A stretch of 64,000 nucleotides of DNA, from NCBI RefSeq assembly GCF_000002075.1, contig NW_004797276.1, positions 2,768,499-2,832,498 of the forward strand. Reading direction: 5' to 3'. Below, piece by piece: positions 25,301 to 37,200 of this stretch. The position numbers and the translations under genes are program-made. The stretch comes from Aplysia californica. Taxonomy: Eukaryota > Mollusca > Gastropoda > Aplysiida > Aplysiidae. The number at the start of each line of letters is the position of its first letter. The first letter of the stretch is position 1. The notes under the pieces were generated by a model. It was not told the DNA's origin and did not search any database. It saw only the letters and a program-made list of their open reading frames with translations.

Positions 25301-28300
25301 TAGTATTAACATGTTGTTATCCACAGTAGACTTGTAAATGGACTGATTTATCACTGTCATGCTCATACTGTGCCGGAACAACATAGGGAGAACTGCTGCT
25401 TTTTCTTTCTTCATATCGTCGTTTTTCCTCTACTTCTTTTGTATGTTTGTGAACTGCTATTTTCGGGGTGCCTTGATAGTCAAAGCAGACTTTGCACTGT
25501 TGAGGCTGGAGAGGTGAGCAGTGTAAGCCTGATTCCTCGTTTGGACTTCTCTGTTGACATCCGCTCCTTGGCGCTCATATGACCTTATGCAGTTGCGAGT
25601 GCTGTAAAACCTTACTAAAACTAAAAGAGGGCTGATCCTCTCAAGGAACAGGTGTCAAGCTCAAGGCCAACAGGCCCCACTGGCCCTGGAGAGAATTTTT
25701 AGATAGTCCATCCCAAAAAATTTCCATAACACAGAACTCTATTCCAGACTTCAATGAAGTTATTTTTTAAAAAAAGATGCCAAACATGCAGCTCTGACAA
25801 ACTGGCAAAAGAGCGAAAATCAGTATGCCTTGATTTGTTGTTGTTATATTAACTACATTCTGTACTGTGGCAGGAGTATTGAAGACTAGCACTGATATGT
25901 TGTATCTCTTTATTGTCCCTCTTTTGTATTTTCCATTACTGTTATAACTGGGGGCTCTCGTGGCCTAAAGGTTAAGGTGTTGGCCTCTCATTCAAAGGTC
26001 CCGGGTTCAAATCCGGGTAGCGACCGAAAAATTTTCTTCTCTAATATTGTCTCCTTTCACCTCCTTTCCTGCTCTCTAGCAATGTTCTGTTGTCTGCTTT
26101 CATTTCCACTTTCTGCCCCCACCCCCTCTCCTCCTTTGCCCCCTCCTCTGGGCTCCTGACTCTTTCTGCAGCCTTTCTACTACTACTCCTTGGCTCCTCC
26201 TTACTGCTGTCTTTCTGCCACACCCCTGATCTTCTGGTAGGAAAGATCTACTCCTAGCCTTCTCGGACAAGGGCGAAAAATCTCGGAGGGCCCGTGTGCA
26301 AGTTGTTCTCAGTAAAGATCCCTTGGTGGTCTAAAATCGATAATAGTAGGCTTCGGCCGCCACCCGGGCAAAATTCAAAATTTCCTACCAACTGAAAATA
26401 TTAGGTGTGTCCCGCACGCTCATATGACCTTATGCAGTTGCGAGCGCCATAAAACAATTACCAAAAAAAAAAACCAAAAAAAAAAAACTGTTATAACTGA
26501 TGTGTTTCTCTTTAACTCCAAAAATGCTATTTTCTTGTAATATTCTGTAGTGTATTTGGTTGTTTTTGGTTGTGGCAGGGGGTTAGGCCTAGCCTATTGT
26601 ATTGTTTGGCTGAAAGTGTGAGAGTGAGTAAAGTGCGAGTCTGTGTTCAGTTGTATTGTTTGCAAGTTGATAAAAGTCTGAGTGACTACTGGTGGGAGTT
26701 AAAGAGAGAGAGAGAGAGAGAGAGAGTTGTGTCAAGGCAGAGGAGGCCTGCTGACAGTAGATTGTGAGAAAGGCTAGCTAGAGCCTCAGTTCAGTTGTGC
26801 GTGAAGTGTGAGATTCCAATCCAACGCATCGGGGCCCCAAAGCTGCGGAAGGAATCACAACACAGAGCAGAGGAACAGAAGGTTAGTAGTAAAATCTTTG
26901 TTTTATGTTCCAAGTAACAACATATTCACATCTTCGAAGTAGTGTGATGGTTGCCCTAGGCTGTAGATAAAAATGTACTTTTGTCAGCTCTTACTTCCTT
27001 ATTGTCCTTCAATTTATTGGCTCTACCTCTTTACTCTTCTTTAATTGCTTCTGTCTATGGATCTTGCTCTTACCCAACACAAAATAACTATTATTTTGTC
27101 AATGCCTGTCTCTTAGTCTGACTTAAGTTCTAGCTGACTCACACTTTCTATTTTCCAGGGAGGACCATCGGGTGAAGGAGACAAGGAGACATACGTGGTC
27201 AACACACAGCCATTTCCCCGAAGAGAAATCATTGACCTGGAGCGGCGCTTTGAGAAGGATGACGAAATTCCCCCAGAGGTGGAGGAACATAATATACCAA
27301 ATGACTTCATTCAAAGTAAATGGTTTATTGGACTGAAATTGTTATTTTGCATTCCCATGCTCCATCAGATAAGAATCTCTTCCATTAAATAAGAAGCTAA
27401 AATGTTGTCTTTTGTTTGGAGGCAGGCTAATTAGAAATGGAACAAACGCTCAGTAAAATATGGATGATGACTATTCCTTGAATGAAAAAATTGTTTATAT
27501 ATTATTTTTTATGAAGAAATGAATAAAAGACAAAGTATAAAGTAAGAAATTAAATGACCAGTAAATTCACTTGACACTATATTAACACATTACACCCTAA
27601 GGGCGTGGGCGGGAAGTCCATTCCTAGATCCTAAGCAAGGGGAAAGAACCCACCTCGCGTGAATACAGGCCTTTAAAAAAAACATTTAAAAAATACTAAA
27701 CAAATTCCAAAAATCCTGAAAAAATCAAAGTTAAATCGCAAAATGAATGTAGTTTCAGAAAAATATAACTTTATGTCTGCGCAAACTGTTGGAAATGTTC
27801 TGACTTTAGTTCAATCGGGGTGTGCGACCGTCGCTCTCACTTTCAGCCTCGCGGTCGGGCCCTAGATCTAAATTCTAGATTTTCTACGTCTGATCAATCC
27901 GAATCGCCTCAAACTCTTGCTACAACGTTTTCATCAAAATCTGAGTCATCTGATTTGCCATATACCTGTTTTTGCTCAAATCCATCGTTATTTCCTTATT
28001 CGAACTCAATTGTGTTGGTTTTCAACAAGTCAAGACACTTTCGAAGTGTCGGTAACGCGATCGTACTTCGTTCGGCTCTAATACTAAAACTACTGCCCCG
28101 AAAAATTTCGTTTCGGTATCAAACGAAAGAAGAAACTTTTTGCAATAACTATGCAAATCAAAATCTCGGCCCCAGTGTCTCGCCAAGGCGAAATTTCGTT
28201 TATAAGATGCTGGGTCGGCGCGGGCGGTTCCAGGCGAGTCAGGGTGGAGCGCGTAAGGGAATTTGTGGGCAATTCCGGGCGAGTTAGGGTGTAATGTGTT

Positions 28301-31178
28301 AATGTTTTCTATTTTGCCTCAGAAGGGTACACAGTATTTATTGTTTAAAATCTACTCTCTCAAAAAATGGGGACTGTTTGGGTTCTATTTCCTGATCGGC
28401 TGATTGAGATTTGAAATGGAAGTCCTGAAGTCCTCTGTGCTGGTGAATATATAGATTCTTTTTTATTTTTGCTGTCAGTTGAGGTGGAAGTCCCGCCCCT
28501 GTCTGTCACTCCACTCAGTGCCTGCGAGGTCAACAGGGTCAAGCCGAAAGTTGAAATTAACCCTCCCTTGGAACCCGAGGATGTCTATCTTAAAAGAGAG
28601 GTGCTCCACGTGTACTTAAACTAAGCTTGTTGGTGGGTTGTTTGAGGGTGTTTCTGATAGGTTGTTCTTCTTTACTGCCTTTCTGATGTCTGTCTGTCGT
28701 GTTTTGGCTTTTCCAGCACAAAACAACTGTTATAGTATTGATGTTGGCTCTTAAAATCAAACATGAAGCTAGTTGCTGTTTTTTATGATAGAGTCAAACT
28801 TGTTGAAGATGATCACCCATTGTCAAGGAGAAAAAGGTAATCTTAAACAGGTGGTTCACATAGTGTCATAATTTTAGAAAATTCAACGGGGGGAGGGAAG
28901 AGGGATGGGAAGTGATTGTTCATTTGGAGGATTTTCTTGGACAGGTGGCCATTAGAGAAGTTTCAACTGTACTCTATTTGCTGGCATTGTATTTTTTTTT
29001 ACCTTTACCACAATTCTCTCTATAAATGTAAGCAATGAATAATTCTGTTTTTTTTTCAGTATAGATCAGTGTAAGAGCTATGCAATCTGCATTCTGTAAC
29101 TTATTCTATACGTTAAAAGAGCATTTGTTTGAATTTCAGACATGCAACCTTGAGCATACCAGCCTCTTTTTATACTGCCATTATTATGGGGCCTTGTCAC
29201 ACACACAGAAAAATCTGAGTTCAATTCCTTGTGGGGAGAATTTTTATTGAGTACTGTATCTTGGTCTTCCTGCTGGGATGTTGTATCTCTCTCAGCCTGG
29301 ATTGGCTCACCTCCATTAATGATCTAAATTTTGTAAATTGGGGCATACATTTTTTTTTAGGGTGACCTTATTTAGGCCACATATGGCCTAAATAAGCTAA
29401 ACCCCCCTCCTTTACCTTATTTGGGCCACAGGTGGCCTAAATAAGCTAAACCCCCCTCCCTTACCTTATTTAGGCCACGCCTGTGGCCTAAATAAGCTAA
29501 ACCCCCCTCCCTTACCTTATTTAGGCCACACCTTTATACAAAGTCACAGAAATATTCCTTTTGTGCTTATTGAGGTACAGTGCAGGGTGATTTTACCAGC
29601 AAGGATAATTGGACAAAATGGGCAGAATCTTTATTGCTAATGGTCATATTTAGACAAATCCTATATCATTGTCTTTTTTTTTCTTAACTGCTCATGGTTA
29701 TTAAAGAGTAAGCCAACTAGGTAGTAATTTCGGATTCCTAATACTAATATTATGGGCATTCTTAAAATTTTTAAACTTGTTTTTAGCGCTTTTCTCAATG
29801 TAAAACGGATTCCGTAAAAAAACAATGACCATATCTTTCTTTTTCAAAGTATTGTGCATATATTTGTGTGAAACTATATATTCTATGCTTTCATGTACAT
29901 GAAAAAAGCTAATAAAGGCAAGCAAAATGTTCTTCAGAGACACAGATCTAGTAGTAGGCCCACTGAATTTTTTTTTATAAACCGGGAAAGATGACCAGAA
30001 GATAACAAAATTATTTTATGATCTTCACTTGCACTTGCAATTTTTTGGATAAATTATAGTCTACCTCATTGTCTTTTTTTTCCATAATTTTTCTTCACTA
30101 TTCATGACAACTGGCATGTATTGTTTTCAGTTATTATCAAGAAAGTGGATAGGCGGACTACGGGGTCTATCTAGCCAAAAGGATAGGTGGACCCCGGGGT
30201 CTACCTAACAAAATGCTAGGATTTAGGATGTGAACCCCGGAGTGAGCGTAGTGAAATAAGTAGTAGATCTAGGTTTAACTAAGGATCGGTGGACCCCGGG
30301 GTCAACATAGTGAAATAAGTAGATCTCAGTTTATTTTATAGTAGGACTGGCGGAGCCCGTGGTCAACGTAGTGAAATTATAAGTAGATCTAGGTTTAATT
30401 AAGGATTGGTGGACCCTGGGGTCAATGTAGTGAAATAAGTACATGTAGATCTAGGTTTAATTTTAAGGATTGGTGGACCCTGGAGTCAACGTAGTGAAAT
30501 AGGTAGGTTTAAGGTGGACCCCAGGGTCTACCTAACGAAATGCTAGTTAGGTTTTTAGAATAGGTGGAACCTGCGGGGTCACCGTAGTAAAATAAGTAGG
30601 TTTAATCTAGGTTTCCCGGGGATCCACCAATCCTTAATTAAACCTTCTTATTCCTCTACGGCTATGGTGATTCCGGGGTCCACCAATCCTTTTAAAATTA
30701 ACCCTACTTATTTCACTACGCTGACCCCGGGGTCCACCAATCTTTAAAGAAACATACTTATTTCAATACGGTGACCCCGGGGTCCACCTGTCCTAAAACC
30801 TAGTATTTTGCTATGTAGACCCCGGGGTCCACCTTAAACCTGCTTATTTATCACTACGTTGACCCCGGGGTCCACCAATCCTTACTTAAACCAAACCTTA
30901 TTTCACTACGGTGACTCGGGGGTTTACATCCTAAAACCTAGTATTTCGCTTTGCAGACCCAGGAGTCCACCTATCCTCTTCAGGACTAAACTATTATCAA
31001 TTTGCAATTTTCATTGATTAGCTTCTTTTTTTTTTAAATATTGAATCAGAGACTCGCTTTCTAAAAAGTCCACTGCTAATGCTATTCTTTTCAAAGAAAA
31101 TGGCACATTTTGATTTTATGACATGTTGAAAAAAGAGAGTTTTAAAAATATCCCGAAAACAATATAAAATGATGATAT

Positions 31179-31262
<84 letters not shown>

Positions 31263-34200
31263 ATTTTATTATATGTACACTAAAAGACTGAGCAGAGGCT
31301 TACAATGTAAATTCTCTGCTCTACAAGTAGAGAAAATCTTAAGTTTGCGCAAAACAGATTTTAGAAAAAAAGTTGGATCTAATTATTCTAATAAAAGTAA
31401 AAGTGATTGTTATGCTGAGATTTGTTATTATTAACTCTGGAAATACAGTTACTTGCTGAATCTAAAAGTAACTAGAACTGTGCAATTCGTTTTATTTCAA
31501 TTCCAAAGCCCAAAGGCATAGCAATAATAAGTTAGATCTAGATCTAGCAGTTGTAGGCTCTCTGGCTACTTCTAGCATAGGCCTGCTACTACTGATTCTA
31601 GACAGGGAATCTAGATCTTGCCATCGCCTGCACTATTAAAGTCAAATATATGGTAAAATAAAAACAAAACTGAATTTTTTGTCAGTCAGTACATCCCAAT
31701 TGCCATAGCCGCACGTATTAATAGTTGAATAATGCGATACCGAAGCAACACATTATCACAGTGTGCAGGGGAGAGCGAGGTGCTCGGTCGATTCGGTGGT
31801 TCGGCTTTTGTAGATCTATGCATTTTTTACGGAAAGCCCTATTACCTGGCCTATTACTAGATCTATTAGTGTTGTGAAAACTTCAACCTCTACAGCTCAG
31901 GCGTCAAAAGATGCTGGAAAATAATAATACGTCCTGAAGTTTCATAATTTATTTTTATACAGAATAACACAGTACACAGCCAGTAGTTTTTATTTCACCG
32001 AGTTATAAAAATGGCCTTCGTATAAAAATAGCTTGTTTTCAGAAGCAAATTTTAATAGTTCTAGTTCTACCGAATCGATTTTCAGGCGAATTCAACCATT
32101 TTGATGATCTTTGTTTTCCTTGTAAATAGATGTAGATCTAGGCCTGTCGGATGTGGCAGTGTGATTAACACTGAGTTGTTTAGATCTAGATCTAGACCCA
32201 TCAAAACACGAGGCTTCGTGGCAGATCACAAAAGTCTACGGGGCTTATCGAGGCCGATTCGCCCTGCTGCGAGCACGTTCACTAAACTGCCTATAGATAG
32301 AATCTACTACCAAATATTCTCTACACGATCTTTGCTACTACTACTACTAGGCCTACTAGCCTACATGTACTACTACGAGACAGTAAGAGAGCGTGTCACT
32401 CAGACAAAGATAGTGTAACTTTGACTCAGCCACGTAGTGTACACACTTTTTATACCCCAAATTTAACCTGGAAGTCCATTCGGAGGATTTGACCTTTTCA
32501 CTTGACCAAAGTGTGCCAAAATGGTAGCCTAGCTTTTGCCCCTCCATGAAGGAAAAATCTGGCCCTCATTCAAACCATTGGGATTGAGCAAAATTTTGCG
32601 TATTGTGCTTTGTTCTTTACAATATTCATTATGGTTATGATTTATAAGTTGTACACTGAGACAAAACCGTACTAAATGAGAAAGGTGCACCATTATGAAA
32701 GTGGAACGAACTCAGTTGCCTGAAAAGGGTAGTTTGAGCATGTGTGGCCTGAATAAGCTAAACCCCCCTCCCTTACCTTATTTAGGCCACAGTCCACTGT
32801 GGCCTAAATAAGCTAAACCCCCCTCCCTTACCTTATTTAGGCCATATGTGGCCTAAATAAGCACTCCCTTTTTTTTATTGGAAAAAAAATGTAAGCATCA
32901 AGATGGCATTAAAAAGGTGGGATTTTTTCACGTTGCTTTTCCTCTGTGATTACAGGAAGTTGCTGAATTTGGCGAGGTGTTTGTCATGAGCAATGGAATC
33001 ATCAAAACATACATAGACTTCAGTGGTCGTATCTTGTCATTGAAGAGATTTGACAAGGCCACCAACAGGTAACTCTGCTTGTTTAACTCTTTATCTTCGG
33101 AGGGGGGGTTTTCCTACCAGGACAAAGCCCTCTTGTGTCACGAAACTTGAAAGTGACACATATGTCACTAAATTGGTCCTTAAACTAAATCAAATAAACC
33201 TATTTTGATAGTTCTTCATCTATGAAAGAACTGGAAAAAGAGACTTGTTTTTGGCAACTGCCGAAAACAAATATAATGTCGGCGGTCGAAGTCGTCTTAA
33301 AGGAATGTGCTAAAGCCACTGCTAGTGGCTCACCGGCGCAGCGATTTTGACTGTGAGCTGTTGGGAGCAGCTTGCCAGAGGTAAGGAGTTAATCCGCTCA
33401 TACCCAGGAGGTTGTATCTAAGTGCACAACTTAATTTGTCTTAACTTTGCAGTCAACATCTTGAACATTAGGTAGCGTAAACACGGCCTCGCGGGCACTC
33501 GCGGCCTTCTGACCGCGTGGTATCGGTAAAATCGGGGTAATTCCGATCGCCGTTTCTTTGCTCTTTCGATATAAAACACCAAATGCCGTACACTGTAAAA
33601 ATTCAGCTTTTCCTCGTTACAATGGTGTAAGTTGTTTATATGTCCGATTATTAGGAGCTGGAGAATCGCCGACGAAAGCGAAGCCCTTCGCGGTCGGAAT
33701 GCGAGGTCGGCCGGTTGAAAAATTGACACGCGTGCATTCAAATGCTTCGCGGAACGAGGGATGATTAAATACCGTCTTTTCATTGGCGGAGAACTGTAGA
33801 GCTTTAAACGGGCTTTCCCGTGATATAAGTTTAGCCTTTGGCGTCTTTAAAAATACCGCCAAAATGTTTAAAGATCCCTTTTTACACAAAATATGTATAA
33901 TACCGACTTATTACAGGTATCAATTAAAAGATCAGTTCATTTTCTATTAGAATAAAGTTATTAACTTGGAATTATTTTTCATCAACTCGGAAAGCATGTG
34001 ACCCCGCACGCGGGGTACACTACAGTAAAGAGCCGACTCGCTCGCCGCGGGGGCCGGTGCGGCGCTGCCGGGTTCACGCTCGGTGTTTTTGTCGAAATAA
34101 CGACAGATCATCGTGTTTGAGGCGATAAAATACTGATTTGTAAAGATCTCACAGTCTTGAAAAAAATTAGGCTCCATATATTTGTTATAGTGATTGTACT

Positions 34201-37200
34201 CTGTTAATGTGGAGATGTTTAGTGCACTTGGTACTCTTTTATTGTCTGTCAAACATGGGGTTGCAGCCAGTGACTGACTTTAACAAATTTGATAAAATTT
34301 TAAACAACTACAATATTTTCTTAAAAATTGACGGAGAGGTTAAAAAATGGTACCAAAATGCTCAGTGGATATATAGGCCTTTCAAATGGAACAGATAAAT
34401 TTGGCATACAGCTAGTTTGAAAATTTAGTTTCTGGTACCTATGAACATTCTGCCTTTCTTTTTGTTTTTATGTTATCGGTTTGTCTTCTCTATTATTTGT
34501 TCCCTTTCCTTTCTGTCGTTCTTTTTTTACTTTATGTGTTTGTCCTTTGATTTTCTTTGTCTGTCATTCTTGGCTTTTGTTGGGGGTTTTTTATTTTTTA
34601 TTTCTTCCTTCTGTTGCAAACTCTTTTTGTCCTTTCATCTTACATTCTCTTTCCCCCCCCCCCCCCCCCCCCCCCCCAAAAAATGTAGGTCCTTTTTTTC
34701 TTACCCACATTGGCTTCTTTCTCCCTGTTTTGATTTTTTATGCATTAAACAACCGTTATCATATTGTGCTTGTCTTGACTAAAAAAGAAACAACAAAGTC
34801 GTAAATGGACAACAGAAGCTGCAGAAATATCCCAATTTGTTTTTCTTATGTCATGTCGTCTTGCAAGAAGTTAGTGGGTGGTTGACAGGTGCTCTGGTGT
34901 GTTTTGCTCCTTCTTTTCTATCAAACATTTATTATCCTTTATCTCCCTTCCCTGTTTTCTTGTAAAACGTCTAATCTACGCCACTTGTATGATTGTAATG
35001 TGTTGCAATTGATGTAAAGCTCTTTCTAAAACTAAAGAAGGTTATCATTTTGTCAAAGAAACTGTTTGGATGAGTGTATAAGTTTAATATTCATTTCAAC
35101 TTGCAGGTGGACAAAAGAAGCTGTAGATCCTAAGTTCCCCATGAACCAGTTTGTGCTCTATGATGATGTTCCTCTCTACTGGGATGCTTGGGACATCATG
35201 GACTACCACCTGGAGACAAGGTATTCAACTATAGAGGGGATTTTAGGTCTTGCAGGAGATTATTTTGGCCGATGCTACTTGCCTGATATTGGGTGACTAG
35301 CGCCAGGCTACTCGCCCGATGTCGGGTGGCCAGCCTCAGGCTAGTGTCAGGCTACTTGCTCGATGTCGGGTGGCTAGTGTCAGGCTATTCGCCTGATCTA
35401 GGGTGACTAGCATCAGAAATGCAGCGCTGTGATGCTATTATAGATTGTCTTACTACTAACAAGATGTTTCAATTGCCATATCTCGCGTCTGAACGAGTCT
35501 TGGGCGCTAGATCTACCTCGTCTTCTTAGCGCGTGACGGCCCGTGATACGAGTGTAAACAAACGTTCCAGCACTGAGTTGAAAGCGATAAATTTTGTCTT
35601 CGGGCAGAGGGAGAAAGAGAGAGAGGGGGGGGGAGAGAAAGAAAGAGAGAGAGAGAGTGACTGAATTTTGCGCGATTGATCACGCGAATTTTAAAGGAGC
35701 ATGCGCAGAAATCCCCACGGGCCAGAACACGGGACATGCGCAGAAATCCCCAAGGGCTAGAAGCCACAGGCCAGGCGGGGCTAATCGACCAAATTCGATC
35801 GCCTGGAACCTGCGCAGAAATCCTAGATCGGGCGAGTAGCCTGGCGCTAGTCACCCAACATCGGGCAAGTAGCCACTACGTTGTTTTTTTTTGTGTGTGT
35901 TCCGGAGTCGTAATAAAAGGTTTTAGATGAAGTTTACAATGTTCACCCTTTAAGAAAACTGCAAGTCAAAGTTTTCACGAAAAGGGATTTAGAAGATTTT
36001 TTCAAACTGATATCATGTGAGTGTACATGAGCTTTGGAAAGGAAAGGGAGGGGGGGGGGTATCATAGGACTTGTGCAAAAAGTTCCCAAAATTTCGCAGG
36101 AGTGTTGTGGCACTTCTAATAAACAAATATGATGAATGGTTGCCCTCAGGAAGCCTTTGAACACTCTGGAGATGATGGCCAATGACACCAACAAGCTGAG
36201 AGGGGTTGTTGAGGTGAGTGGGGTTGTTTTTTTTTAGATTCAGTAATAAAGCAAAAAATTGTTTCAGAAGCATGTATCTTCAAACTGTTTACTGATCAAA
36301 AGGACTGACTGAGATATTATTCGACGGGCACCATTAAATTCATCACACTGATGTCGCTTGGTTCTCCTTTGCTCCTGCAGTGTGTTGTCACCTTCCTGTC
36401 GTCTCACTTTACTGTTGTTTTACTTCCCTTTTTTGTCCCTATTATCTTACTAGGTTGCCTTTCATTTATCTTAACTGCTGACTGGTAATGAAATTGTAAT
36501 GCCTTTTTCTGTGATACTATTTGTTGTTGTTGTTCTTGTTTTATAGGAATGGTACCTTTTCTTTTTAAATCTCTGTATTTATGCATGCCATTGCAAAACA
36601 AAATTCCCAAGGGGATGAATAAAGGGGCATCTTTTCATTTAATTCATTTTCATTTTTGCAGATTTTGCTGAAAATCAATGAAGATAATTACATCAAGCAG
36701 GACCTCATTTTGGATGCTGGCAGCCCGTACTTGAGGGTGAAGGTCAAGGTATGGAGGAGTTTATTTTACTGTTCTGGCCCCGCGGAAAATTGCATTTTTG
36801 AAACAGAAAAATTGCAAAAAATTGCAACCTTCCCATCCCAGGCGCATAAGTACAGGCTTAACATTTTTAGTTTAATAAAAAACATGACAATTTTGAGTAC
36901 CGGTAGCATAAAAGCAGCTCAGCCTTTTAAAAGATCATGACAAACAATACAGATTCATCAAATGTTATTAACATTTACTAGTAACAACACACCAGTACGT
37001 TAACAATAAAGTTATCGACCAAATATAATATGATAATGCGTGACACAAAATAACGGAACCTTGGTTTTCGTAATAACTTTTAAATGAAGGCATAAAATTT
37101 GGCCAAATTTAGTATATGCCGGGTAGGCTTCTATGCAAAAATCTAGAAGTGTATGAGGTTTATTCTATAAAAAAAAAAAAAAATTGACGAGAGATTTTCG

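Larger units (their letters stand above)
29360..32868. mobile_element. Palindrome-array element, copy A (3.5 kb), class unknown
   Basis: It starts GGGTGACCTTATTTAGGCC and ends GGCCTAAATAAGCACTCCC, between TTTTTTTTA at 29351-29359 and 32869-32877 (possible 9-bp target duplication, but homopolymeric). The left end has three and a half 49-bp units, each a 30-bp palindrome (CTTATTTAGGCC with GGCCTAAATAAG) plus the spacer CTAAACCCCCCTCCCTTAC; the right end has two and a half units in the same direction. The middle is a mirrored satellite (30145-30975). The rest is AT-rich with many AGATCT words. No protein recognised, so it is presumably non-autonomous. Confidence 0.8.

Noticed and set aside
25951-26022. 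Functional tRNA-Glu gene
   Set aside because: The tRNA-like part is the head of a SINE with body, LINE-like tail and target duplication; its stems have mismatches.
29360-29530. CRISPR array, because of regular palindromic units
   Set aside because: Eukaryotic context, spacers are identical rather than unique, and the units lie at both ends of a dispersed element.
33418-33783. 121-codon minus-strand gene
   Set aside because: Lies inside the 1-kb element and runs past its end into flanking DNA; not conserved beyond about 65 codons with copy 1.
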